This document shows, in pieces, positions 55,606-63,798 of a stretch of 64,000 bases of DNA. The DNA is taken from assembly GCA_963742955.1 (NCBI GenBank), contig CAVUOA010000008.1, positions 1,426,001 through 1,490,000 on the forward strand, read 5' to 3'. The notes under the pieces are model-generated. The model saw nothing but the letters and a program-made list of their open reading frames with translations, did not search any database and had not been told where the DNA came from. Made by a program: the position numbers and the translations under genes. How positions within the stretch are numbered: the stretch's first letter is position 1; each line of letters begins with the position of its first letter. Source of the stretch: CAVUOA01 sp963742955. GTDB taxonomy: Bacteria; Bacteroidota; Ignavibacteria; Tepidaquicellales; OLB5.

Positions 55606-56256
55606 ATGAAAATAATGCTTCTGCTTGAAGAAGAAAAGAAATCTCTGATAAGATTGCTGAGGGCAAAAGGTGTTAAAGATGAACGCCTGCTCGATGCTTT
55701 TTTTAAGGTACCTAGAGAAAAATTTATATCCGCACCGTTCAGAAAATACGCGTATGACGATAATGCCCTGCCTATTGACTGCAAACAAACAATCTCGCAG
55801 CCGTTTACCGTTGCATACATGACACAGGTACTTGAAATTGAAGCAGGCAGCAAAGTCCTTGAAATAGGAACCGGCTCAGGTTACCAGGCGGCAATATTAA
55901 GCAAGCTGGGCGCAGATGTATATTCTGTGGAACGTATTGAAAAATTGTACAACTCTGCAAAATCAATACTGCATAAGCTTGGCTATAATGTTCATATTAA
56001 ATTAGGTGACGGCACCCTTGGATGGGAAGAAAATGCTCCTTATGACAGAATAATTGTTACAGCCGCAGCGCCCAATGTTCCCGAAAGCCTTATTCAGCAG
56101 CTTAAGATTGACGGCAAGCTTGTTGTTCCTGTCGGCTCGCTTGAGTCTCAAAAGCTCTATGTTGTTAAGCGTACAAATGACGGTATAGATTATTCAATCC
56201 GTGACAGTTTTAAGTTTGTGCCTCTAATCGGCGAAGAAGGCTGGAATAAACAGTAG
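55606..56256 (+). CDS. pcm: protein-L-isoaspartate O-methyltransferase
   Basis: Repairs damaged proteins by methylating isoaspartyl residues. Motifs: YDDNALPIDCKQTISQPF (the substrate loop), VLEIGTGSGYQAAILSKLG (SAM site), YSVERIEKLYNSA and YDRIIVTAAAPNVPESLIQQ. The length of 216 aa is typical. It follows cdaA by 3 nt and precedes miaA by 8 nt, so the three are probably cotranscribed. Confidence 0.95.
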   Translation: MKIMLLLEEEKKSLIRLLRAKGVKDERLLDAFFKVPREKFISAPFRKYAYDDNALPIDCKQTISQPFTVAYMTQVLEIEAGSKVLEIGTGSGYQAAILSKLGADVYSVERIEKLYNSAKSILHKLGYNVHIKLGDGTLGWEENAPYDRIIVTAAAPNVPESLIQQLKIDGKLVVPVGSLESQKLYVVKRTNDGIDYSIRDSFKFVPLIGEEGWNKQ

Positions 56257-56264
56257 TATGAGGC

Positions 56265-57353
56265 ATGAGTGTACCTAAGATATTAGTTTTATCAGGTCCC
56301 ACTGCATCAGGAAAAACTACACTTTCTTACCTCGTTTCAAATTTAATCAAAGAAAAATTATCGAAAGAACCTGTTATTATCTCAGCCGATTCAAGGCAGG
56401 TGTTTAAATATATACCGATAGCAGCTTCGTATCCTCCCGAAGAATATTTAAAATCTTATAAGCATTATTTCATCGGTGAGCTTGAGCTTGACGGAGAGTT
56501 TAACGCGGGTGAGTTTGGCAAGCAGGCAAGAGAGATTATCAACAACTCATTTGCGGAAAGTAAAATTCCAATTATTGTTGGAGGAAGCGGTCTTTATATA
56601 CATTCATTAATTTACGGATTGTTTGATTTCGGGGATGCAACAGGGGATAAAGTTTCTAAGGAAAAGCTTAACAACATCAGGCAGAAATTAGCCATGCGGC
56701 TTGAAGAAGAAGGAATTGATAAGTTGCTTTCTGAACTGAGAACGGTTGATGAGGAATCAGCTGTCAAAATGACAGGCGCTAACCAGAGAAGAATACTCCG
56801 CGCGCTTGAGGTATATTATATGACGGGCATTCCGATTTCAAGGCTTCAAAGCAAAAAAATTGATATAGGATTTGAACCGGTGCAGTACGCTCTTAATTGG
56901 GATAGACAAACACTTTATGATAGAATTAATCTCCGTGTTGATGAAATGCTAAAGCATGGACTTATTGATGAAATAAAATCATTAAAAGAAAAAGGTTTTC
57001 ATTACTCGGTTTACAATTCACTTAACACAGTTGGCGTGAAAGAGGTTTTTGATTACCTGGAAGAAAAGCTTGATTACGATACTATGGTAAAAATGATAAA
57101 GCAAAATACCCGCCGGTTTGCCAAAAGACAGTTAACATGGTTCAGGAAAGATAAGAATATAAACTGGATAGAAATAAACGAGGCCTTTCAGTTAGACCCA
57201 ATCGCAGAAAAAATTTTCGAATTCGTTTTTTTATACGTGGGGGAAAAATTAAATTTATCTTTCATCGGATTCCTGCTGGAGTTTATCACTAACAAGTTTC
57301 GGGACGGGAATGACAAACGGTTCAATAAATATAAAATCCTTTACCTGTTTTAA
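56265..57353 (+). CDS. miaA: tRNA dimethylallyltransferase MiaA
   Basis: Adds a dimethylallyl group to A37 of tRNAs reading UNN codons. P-loop LSGPTASGKTTLSY, then ISADSRQVFKYIPIA, VGGSGLYIHSLIYGL, NQRRILRALEVYYMTG, and NTRRFAKRQLTWFRKD near the end. The C-terminal about 45 residues beyond the usual end (after ADEIFEF-type region) overlap the convergent gene at 57322. They may be an unneeded read-through or a frameshift past the real stop. Confidence 0.95.
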   Translation: MSVPKILVLSGPTASGKTTLSYLVSNLIKEKLSKEPVIISADSRQVFKYIPIAASYPPEEYLKSYKHYFIGELELDGEFNAGEFGKQAREIINNSFAESKIPIIVGGSGLYIHSLIYGLFDFGDATGDKVSKEKLNNIRQKLAMRLEEEGIDKLLSELRTVDEESAVKMTGANQRRILRALEVYYMTGIPISRLQSKKIDIGFEPVQYALNWDRQTLYDRINLRVDEMLKHGLIDEIKSLKEKGFHYSVYNSLNTVGVKEVFDYLEEKLDYDTMVKMIKQNTRRFAKRQLTWFRKDKNINWIEINEAFQLDPIAEKIFEFVFLYVGEKLNLSFIGFLLEFITNKFRDGNDKRFNKYKILYLF

Positions 57354-58024
57354 CTCCGAGAGTTTTCAGATTCACCATTTCTTTTAATGCGGGGTGCGGG
57401 CGGTAGCGGTCTTCACCGAAATCTCTTTGTAAAGCAAGCAGAATGTTATAAACCAGGTCAATGCCAAGCTTATCAGCCCATTCAAGCGGACCGAATGGAT
57501 AGTTTGTGCCGAGCTTCATTGCTGTATCTATATCATCACGGGAGGCAATGTTTTCCGAATATACCTGCGCAGCTTCATTTATTATCATTGCAAGAATCCT
57601 CGGAAAAACCAACCCTGTTTTATCGGGAACTTTGGCATAATTCAGCTGGATTTCTTTAAGGAAATTCTCAGCATTTTCAAGTATTTTTACTTCTGTTGCT
57701 TTGGAGGGAGCTATTTCAATCAATTTCGAGTTAGAAAACGTGTCATAAAGCCCGATACCGATAATTCGTTTCGGGTATTTGCTGTACGAAGCTATTTCCG
57801 ATGCAGCAATGCACAGCGATGAAGAAAAAACGGGAATATTTTTATCCGAGTTTTCGTCTATAAAATTAATATTATCTCGTTTTTTTTCTGTTGGGAAATT
57901 TATTGTATCAATTATAATATCAACTGTATCATCAAGATTTGAAACAACTTCGCATTTTGAAGCAAGACAGCGTTTTTATTTCATCATTAACCGAAGTTTC
58001 CCCGGTTACAAATATTTTCTTCAT
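57322..58024 (-). CDS. 3-hydroxyacyl-CoA dehydrogenase-like protein with a reduced NAD domain (frameshifted)
   Basis: The C-terminal domain is clear: FVNRILAMI-type segment FPRILAMIINEAAQVYSE, TAMKLGTNYPFGPLEWADKL, and a GKTGKGFYIY-like end. The N-terminal part, from ATG 58024 (MKKIFVTGETSVNDE), is only about 110 aa instead of about 185, and shows no GxGxxG; it continues as DTVDIIIDTINFPTEKKRDN and SLCIAASEIASYSKYPKRII after a frameshift at about 57965. The result may lack NAD binding. It converges on miaA and diverges from the TIGR02757 gene. Confidence 0.7.
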
Positions 58025-58039
58025 AAAAAGATTTTAATT

Positions 58040-58807
58040 TTGCAGAATCTAAAAGATAAACTTGAAAATCTCTATAAGCAGTATAAATACCGCTTCTCAT
58101 CAAAGGACCCGGTGTGGGTTCTTCACAGGTTTTCTGATGCAAGAGATATTGAGATTATTGGCTTAATAACCGCAGCATATTCATACGGACAGGTTGATTT
58201 AATCAACAAATTTACCGATAAGCTTCTTTTGCAAACAGGCGGCAAACCGTACGAATTTACAATTAATTTCGCCAAACGTAAAGATAAAAAATATCTTAAA
58301 GGTTTAAATTACCGTTTTAATACTGAAAATGATTTAGCGCTTTTATTCAGCGCAATCAGTAAAGCAATTACGGAATACGGCTCGCTTAAAAATCTTTTCC
58401 TAAGAGCTTATGATTCAGAAGGTGAAAATATTGTTAATGCGCTTACGAATTTCATCTCAGTGTTAAATTCTTATTCTTCCAACAGGCACGGTTATTTTAA
58501 TTATCTTCTGCCGAATCCGAACAATAAAAGCACTTGTAAAAGAATGAATTTATACCTAAGATGGATGGTAAGAAAAGACGAAATTGATACAGGAATCTGG
58601 AGCGAGGTTTCAAGGTCAAAGCTAATCATGCCCGTAGACGTCCATGTAGCAAGGGTTTCCAAAGCACTAAAACTGGTTGAAAGAAAATCGGTTGACCTGA
58701 AATTCGCCCTTGAACTTACCCGGAATTTAAAAAAATTCGATAATCACGACCCCGTTAAATACGATTTTTCACTCTGCCATATCGGTATTGACGGAGTAAA
58801 GATTTGA
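58040..58807 (+). CDS. TIGR02757 (DUF2400) family protein
   Basis: 255 aa from TTG 58040 (LQNLKDKLENLYKQYKYRFS). It shows the family pattern: DPVWVLHRFSDARDIEIIGL, AYSYGQVDLINKF, LYLRWMVRKDEIDTGIW and MPVDVHVARVSKALKL. The longer frame reaching back to 57779 overlaps the divergent gene and is not used. Fold of unknown function; an HhH-like DNA or RNA role has been suggested for the family. bshA follows 31 bp later. Confidence 0.85.
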   Translation: MQNLKDKLENLYKQYKYRFSSKDPVWVLHRFSDARDIEIIGLITAAYSYGQVDLINKFTDKLLLQTGGKPYEFTINFAKRKDKKYLKGLNYRFNTENDLALLFSAISKAITEYGSLKNLFLRAYDSEGENIVNALTNFISVLNSYSSNRHGYFNYLLPNPNNKSTCKRMNLYLRWMVRKDEIDTGIWSEVSRSKLIMPVDVHVARVSKALKLVERKSVDLKFALELTRNLKKFDNHDPVKYDFSLCHIGIDGVKI

Positions 58808-58838
58808 TAAAATATCTAACTAAAGGACAGGAATTAAA

Positions 58839-59996
58839 ATGAAAATAGGAATTTCCTGCTACCCGACATTCGGGGGCAGCGGCGTTGTTGCAACAGAATT
58901 AGGACTTGAACTTTCCGAAAGAGGACACGAGGTGCATTTCATTTCTTACAGCGTGCCCATGCGGCTTAAAGGCTTCTCAGAAAAAGTTTTTTTCCACAGG
59001 GTTGAAATGGCATCTTACCCGTTGTTTGATTTCCCATTATACAGCATAGCGCTTGCCAGTAAAATTGTTGAGGTTGCAAAATACAACGGGCTTGACCTTG
59101 TCCACGCGCACTATGCAATACCCCATGCTACCAGCGCATATCTTGCAAGAGAAATTATCGCCGAAGAACAGTTAAGCGGTAAAAACAACGGCTCAGAGCT
59201 TAAGATTATTACAACACTTCACGGTACGGATATAACACTTGTGGGACTTGAAATCAGCTTCCTCCCCACTATGAAGTTTTCTATCCAGAAATCAGACGGT
59301 GTAACGGCTGTTTCATCATTTCTCAAGGTAAAGACAATGTCACAATACGGAATTACAAAAGACATAGAGGTTATCCCTAACTTCATCGATACAGAGCGCT
59401 ACAAAAGAATAGAAAACCACGAGACCGAGTGCCTTAAAGAAAGGTATTCAAAGAACGGCGAAAAAATACTTGTGCATACTTCAAACTTCCGCCCCCTGAA
59501 ACGGGTTGATGACTGCATAAGGGTTTTTAACGAAGTCAGAAAAAAAATCCCGGCCAAGCTTCTTCTGATTGGTGACGGACCCGAACGCAGCAACTGTGAA
59601 TACCTTGCCAAAGACTTAGGTATTCATGACGATGTTATTTTCTACGGCAACCAGGAATCATTTGTGGAAATACTTTCGGTGGCTGATTTATTCCTTATGC
59701 CGTCGCAGTCCGAAAGCTTTGGTTTATCCGCGCTAGAGGCTATGGCATGCGGAGTTCCCGTTGTATCATCAAATGCAGGCGGATTGCCGGAGCTTAATCT
59801 CCACGGCGAAACAGGCTACCTTGCCGAAATAGGCGATGTAAACAAAATGGCGGAATATGCAATCGAGCTTCTTGAAAACAAAAACAAGTACCGCATCTTT
59901 GCCAAAAACGCAAGAGAACGCTCAGTAAACCTGTTTTCTACCGAAAAAATAGTGCCTTTGTATGAACAGTATTACGAAAAAGTTCTGAAAGGATAA
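58839..59996 (+). CDS. bshA: N-acetyl-alpha-D-glucosaminyl L-malate synthase BshA
   Basis: First enzyme of bacillithiol synthesis, joining GlcNAc to malate. GT4 glycosyltransferase with the BshA-type start MKIGISCYPTFGGSGVVATE, LVHAHYAIPHATSAYLA, TTLHGTDITLVG, NFIDTERYKR, SNFRPLKRVDD, GDGPERS and PSQSESFGLSALEAMACGVP. Length of 385 aa is normal. No bshB or bshC occurs in the window. It starts with ATG 58839 after AAAGGACAGGAATTAAA. Confidence 0.93.
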   Translation: MKIGISCYPTFGGSGVVATELGLELSERGHEVHFISYSVPMRLKGFSEKVFFHRVEMASYPLFDFPLYSIALASKIVEVAKYNGLDLVHAHYAIPHATSAYLAREIIAEEQLSGKNNGSELKIITTLHGTDITLVGLEISFLPTMKFSIQKSDGVTAVSSFLKVKTMSQYGITKDIEVIPNFIDTERYKRIENHETECLKERYSKNGEKILVHTSNFRPLKRVDDCIRVFNEVRKKIPAKLLLIGDGPERSNCEYLAKDLGIHDDVIFYGNQESFVEILSVADLFLMPSQSESFGLSALEAMACGVPVVSSNAGGLPELNLHGETGYLAEIGDVNKMAEYAIELLENKNKYRIFAKNARERSVNLFSTEKIVPLYEQYYEKVLKG

Positions 59997-60000
59997 ACCA

Positions 60001-60528
60001 ATAGATAATTTTCAATTTCCATTTGCGATTCCTGAACAGGCGGGCGAAATTGCAGCTCTCGTAAATTCAGTTTACAGGGGGGAGAATGCAAAAAAAGGAT
60101 GGACTACAGAAGCTGGTATTTTAGGCGGTATCAGAATAAGTCCCGAAAAAGTAAAAGAATATATTAATACCGCAGATAATGTAATTATGCTTGCAGTTCA
60201 TGATAATAAAATAATCGGTTGTGTTCATCTTGAAAAAGAGGGCAATAAGTGCTGGCTTGGAATGCTTTCGGTTGATGTAAATTATCAAACCTTCGGACTC
60301 GGCAAAATTTTAATTGAAAAAAGCGAAACCCTGGTTAAAGATAAATTCGGGTGCCGTGAAATGAGAATGAAAGTAATAGGCGTACGCAAAGAGCTGGTTG
60401 ACTATTACCTACGGCGAGGTTATACACCAACCGGTGAACGTGAGGATTTCATTGTTGATGAAGACACATTTGGTAAACCGTTTGTTCAGGACTTATATTT
60501 TGAGATATTAGCGAAAAAACTGGAGTAA
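60001..60528 (+). CDS. GNAT acetyltransferase with a missing standard start codon
   Basis: GNAT fold: IPEQAGEIAALVNSVYRGEN and KKGWTTEAGILGGIRISPEK at the N-terminus, then IIGCVHLEKEGNKCWLGMLS and VDVNYQTFGLGKILIEKSE (acetyl-CoA loop), and GYTPTGEREDFI. The first ATG is at 60187, in the middle of the domain, but homology extends back to about 60001. The only codon there that could start is ATA (60001). Either ATA is used, or a base change or indel hides the true start. It lies 4 nt after bshA. Confidence 0.8.
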   Translation: MDNFQFPFAIPEQAGEIAALVNSVYRGENAKKGWTTEAGILGGIRISPEKVKEYINTADNVIMLAVHDNKIIGCVHLEKEGNKCWLGMLSVDVNYQTFGLGKILIEKSETLVKDKFGCREMRMKVIGVRKELVDYYLRRGYTPTGEREDFIVDEDTFGKPFVQDLYFEILAKKLE

Positions 60529-60898
60529 GCCCTGCCAAAAGGTGTAAGGTTAGTCATTATTCCCCCCTTTAATAAGGGGGAATTTACTCTGTTAATCCAT
60601 CCCCCTGCTTGCAGCAGGCGGACCGGGCTCCCATTATAAGGGGGAGGTTTAGTTAATTCATCCCCTCGATAGAGCGGGGCCTTAACGTCCTGCCCTCCTT
60701 ATATAGGATTTTCTCTGTGCTCTTTGTGCCCTTTGTGGTTTAATTTTTCAACTGGATTCCCGATTTCGCGCCTGCCTGCTGCAGGCAGGGGAATGACAAT
60801 GTCTTAAAACATTCTGTAAAAACTTTCCTTGCAAAGCAAAATCACTGTTTAGTATATTGCACGTATAATCATAAATTTATAACTAAACATTAATTATT
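60529..60898. other. intergenic region with several repeats
   Basis: 370 bp without a gene. Includes CCCCCCTTTAATAAGGGGGG (about 60563-60582), CCCCCTGCTTGCAGCAGG (about 60601-60618), TATAAGGGGGAGG (about 60636), and a GCCTGCCTGCTGCAGGCAGG inverted repeat flanked by GATTCCCG and GGAATGAC (about 60754-60797), similar to repeats elsewhere in the window. Also CTCTTTGTGCCCTTTGTGG (60719-60737), a common interspersed phrase. Confidence 0.6.
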
Positions 60899-61417
60899 AT
60901 GGGTAATCCGTTATTAGACCCCGTAGAGGGTATTACGCTTGACCAGTGGGCTGCAACCAATGCAAAGCTCGCTTCCGGTACAGCAACTGAAGAAGCAATC
61001 AAAACAATCGGCGTAGATATGCCGAAATGGGACCGGGTAAATGCCGAATGGCTCACGCGCATGAGCAATGATACATCATTCACCATTTCACAGAAATACG
61101 CTGCTGCGTTTAACCAGAACGCATCGGGTAACCTCGGAAGCGGTTCACAGGTTACAGGAGATTCGTTCCCGTTTGAAAAATACGTTGAATGCATGGTAGC
61201 GCAGGACGTGCTCGGCAAGCAGGGACGCGACGCGCAGGACGTGCTGAAGGATTTCGGGCTTACAGTTGCCGATTATTCCAACATTAGCTCATACTGGAGC
61301 GGAAAGATGATGAGTGATTTTTCGCTCGCTGCAAAAATGGCGCAGCTTGATGCTGAATTCAGGCAGAAATACGCCAGCATGGCTCCTCCGGATGCAAATA
61401 AAGATATTGAATTTTAA
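60899..61417 (+). CDS. DUF6620-like protein, unknown function
   Basis: 172 aa, starting MGNPLLDPVEGITLDQWAAT and containing two copies of an about 60-residue pattern (DPVEGITLDQWAA... WDRVNAEWLTRM and FEKYVECMVAQDVLG... YWSGKMMSD). The D/E-P-x-x-G-I-T/S pattern and paired WxxRM blocks resemble the DUF6620 proteins of Bacteroidota. It shares its stop with the start of the next gene (1-nt overlap), and a third gene follows 154 bp later. No function is known. Confidence 0.6.
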   Translation: MGNPLLDPVEGITLDQWAATNAKLASGTATEEAIKTIGVDMPKWDRVNAEWLTRMSNDTSFTISQKYAAAFNQNASGNLGSGSQVTGDSFPFEKYVECMVAQDVLGKQGRDAQDVLKDFGLTVADYSNISSYWSGKMMSDFSLAAKMAQLDAEFRQKYASMAPPDANKDIEF

Positions 61418-61929
61418 TGGACGAAAATAAATTAACCGCAGATTTTAATTCCGAAACAGAAGAAGCGTTCCGTACTGCGTGGCATGCCGATAAAGGCGGC
61501 GATGAGAGCTGGAATAAATTCATGAGCGCTTACGGCGTCACACCGCTTACAAAAGATGAAAAAGAAATGCTGCTCGGCTCTGAAATGAAAATAGCGAGAG
61601 GCGCATTCCCCATTGAGCTAAGGCGCGTTTATGAAGGCATTATTATGAAATACAGACCGCAGGCGCAATCATCGCAGAAGCTGACAGATGCAATAAACGG
61701 CTTCAACATGGATGCAAAGGTGCTGGAATATTATCAGAAGATAAAACCGTTTTCGGGACTGGGCGATATATTTAAGAACGCGCAAACAGGTACTGCAAAA
61801 TATTCAACCGGATTAAAAACAGAAAAGCAGCTAACAATAAAATGCAAGAACTGCGGCGCTCCGAGGCTTGAAGAAATGCAGTACGATAGCTGCCTCTTCT
61901 GCGGAAGCAAGCTTTTCGAAACCGCTTAA
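61417..61929 (+). CDS. zinc-ribbon protein, unknown function
   Basis: 170 aa. The last about 30 residues hold a zinc ribbon: IKCKNCGAPRLEEM then CLFCGSKLFETA (C-x2-C ... C-x2-C). The N-terminal part (TEEAFRTAWHADKGGDESWN, KDEKEMLLGSEMKIARGAFP) is helical and otherwise unrecognised. Starts at the stop of the DUF6620-like gene, so the two are coupled. Confidence 0.6.
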   Translation: MDENKLTADFNSETEEAFRTAWHADKGGDESWNKFMSAYGVTPLTKDEKEMLLGSEMKIARGAFPIELRRVYEGIIMKYRPQAQSSQKLTDAINGFNMDAKVLEYYQKIKPFSGLGDIFKNAQTGTAKYSTGLKTEKQLTIKCKNCGAPRLEEMQYDSCLFCGSKLFETA

Positions 61930-61944
61930 TAATTAAGATTTCAT

Positions 61945-62060
61945 TCTGAGTCCCGCATTAGCGGGACGAAGAATCTCATAATTGGCTTATGATTACGGGA
62001 TTCTTCCTGCCTGCAGGTCTACCTGTTGTAGACAGGCAGGCACTTCGTTCAGAATTCATA
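61945..62060. repeat. interspersed repeats between zinc-ribbon genes
   Basis: GTCCCGCATTAGCGGGAC (61951-61968) is an inverted repeat inside the common phrase CATTCTGAG ... GAAGAATCTCAT. A CCTGCCTGCAGG element and a CTACCTG/CAGGCAGG stem follow (62006-62042). Both are noncoding decoration seen in many bacterial genomes. Confidence 0.6.
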
Positions 62061-62082
62061 AAAAAATTCAAAATTAAAAATT

Positions 62083-62802
62083 ATGTCATTAGAAGATTTA
62101 TCAGCCCGCTGGGATGCATATCTCGGCAAGCTAAAAGACCGCTATTACGAAATTATAAATTCCGCCGAAGGTCCCTTAACCGAAGTTATAAATAATCTGC
62201 AGTATGATAATGTTATTATACATAACATCAAAACAGGATTATATAACCAGGCTGTAACACAGCTCGGACAGAAAGCCGAAGAAGGCTGGGGCAAGATGGA
62301 AACCCAGATGGCGCAGTTCGGAAAGTTGTTCTGGAACCAGAAATCTGCCGAGCATCAGAAGATGACCGATTTTAAGGAATGGATGGAAGTTGAGTTCCTG
62401 AAATTCGAAACAGACCTCTATGCAAGAGCAGCAAGAAAAATTCTTGAAAACGTTAAACAGCACATCGATGAAAAGAAAATGCACCGCTGCACACAATGCG
62501 GAGCGGAACTTAATATTAATGTATATTCATTCATGGCTGTAAATATTAAATGCGATAGCTGCGGCTCAGTAAACACTTACCAGCCCGATGACAGGATAAG
62601 AGCATTGGAATATTACGTTCTTAACAGCCTTGCAGAAGAGAAAGCGCTGCCGATGAAAATTAAAGCAAGGTATGATAAAGGCGCTCAAAAAGAATATTAT
62701 GCTGTCTATTACAGTTACCTTATGGAGAATGTGCCCGATAAAAAAGAGTTCTATCAGCGCCAGATGGAGGAAAGAATAAAGAATCCGTTTTTTACCAGAT
62801 AG
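62083..62802 (+). CDS. zinc-ribbon-containing protein, unknown function
   Basis: 239 aa. N-terminal helical region (MSLEDLSARWDAYLGKLKDR), central zinc ribbon HRCTQCGAELNINVYSFMAV followed by CDSCGSVNTYQPD (C-x2-C ... C-x2-C), then another helical part ending FYQRQMEERIKNPFF. It is separate from the two-gene unit upstream by 154 bp of repeats but shares the zinc-ribbon character and orientation. Probable partner in one small uncharacterised system. Confidence 0.6.
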   Translation: MSLEDLSARWDAYLGKLKDRYYEIINSAEGPLTEVINNLQYDNVIIHNIKTGLYNQAVTQLGQKAEEGWGKMETQMAQFGKLFWNQKSAEHQKMTDFKEWMEVEFLKFETDLYARAARKILENVKQHIDEKKMHRCTQCGAELNINVYSFMAVNIKCDSCGSVNTYQPDDRIRALEYYVLNSLAEEKALPMKIKARYDKGAQKEYYAVYYSYLMENVPDKKEFYQRQMEERIKNPFFTR

Positions 62803-62820
62803 CCTTTTCGTATCATTGCG

Positions 62821-62990
62821 GTACCAAAAAAATCAAGGCTGATGAAAATTGGCTAAAATTATCTTCGCATTACAGGAAAATAACTCGTCCCCCGATTACT
62901 TCGGGGGACTCAAACAGATTTTCCTGTGTCATTCTGCTCGAAAATTTTTTTACGCCAATTTTCATAGGCTTGCATCAATATCAGACCTCA
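62821..62990. repeat. structured interspersed repeat, copy 2
   Basis: Same plan as at 30241-30405: outer ATGAAAATTGGC (62842-62853) with GCCAATTTTCAT (62954-62965), middle ACAGGAAAAT (62872-62881) with ATTTTCCTGT (62918-62927), inner GTCCCCCG (62887-62894) with CGGGGGAC (62902-62909). Loop words AACTCG and CTCAAACAG are kept. Sequence of every stem differs from copy 1, but pairing is preserved. The region up to 63292 carries no gene. Confidence 0.75.
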
Positions 62991-63292
62991 ATCAGGATTT
63001 GTGGTTCAGTAAAAATTCTTCTTCAATAAATTACACCTCTTTTGATTAATATTTATATATCAAATTCAATAAAAGTTCCTCTCTCCTTCGGCTTGCTCCG
63101 ATAATTCATTATCCCCGTTGTTGGTCTTCTGACCAACAACAACCCGAATTATTCGCTTTTACAAACTGTTACAATTGGGCGGAACATTCTTATTTTAAAA
63201 GAAGTTATATAGATAGGAATGTTCTTTGTCTAAATTTCTCAATTGACAAAAACCCCATTATTCGTTATTCTTAAGCAAATAAATACAAAGCA

Positions 63293-63778
63293 ATGCGGAA
63301 AATTTCATTTATCCTCATAATTTTAGCCCTTATTGGAAGCATGAGCTATGCGCAATATAAAGAGATTCCCTATGATACCAAGGTTAAGCTTCAGAATAAT
63401 CATCTGATACTCGGATTTATTAACCCGAAAAATCTTTCGTTTACACATTCTTTCAATCTTTCATACGCGTCATTCGGCAGCGGTTCATATTCAATAGCAT
63501 CATATACAGGAACACTTTCTTACAAAGTGCTTAAGAACCTCAGCATGAGCGCTGATATTACAATGCAGTATTCGCCTTTTGCATCGATTAGCGGAAACAC
63601 ACCCGGGATGAATAATGATTTGCAAAAATCATTAAGCGGAGTTTATTTAAGCAGGCTTTCTCTGAATTACCAGCCGGCGAAGAATATGTTTATAAATATC
63701 CAGTATGTGAACAACAAAAGTAATTATTTCAACAACTACTGGGACGATTATTATTTTTCAAGATTCGGGGGATATTAA
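63293..63778 (+). CDS. small secreted outer-membrane protein, beta-barrel-like
   Basis: 161 aa with a signal peptide (FILIILALIGSMSYAQ) and beta-strand-rich rest: NNHLILGFINPKNLSFTHSF, LSYKVLKNLSMSADITMQYS, SLNYQPAKNMFINIQYV. Ends YYFSRFGGY. Proteins of this pattern precede LytR_C-like genes in Ignavibacteria, as seen here (20 bp later). Function unknown. Confidence 0.65.
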   Translation: MRKISFILIILALIGSMSYAQYKEIPYDTKVKLQNNHLILGFINPKNLSFTHSFNLSYASFGSGSYSIASYTGTLSYKVLKNLSMSADITMQYSPFASISGNTPGMNNDLQKSLSGVYLSRLSLNYQPAKNMFINIQYVNNKSNYFNNYWDDYYFSRFGGY

Positions 63779-63798
63779 CCATAACCATATCAGACTAA

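Noticed and set aside
57779..58039. 87-residue N-terminal extension of the TIGR02757 gene
   Set aside because: It overlaps the divergent dehydrogenase-like gene; family homology begins at TTG 58040.
62849..63049. 66-aa plus-strand ORF
   Set aside because: It lies on the structured repeat and is composed of its stems; no coding character.
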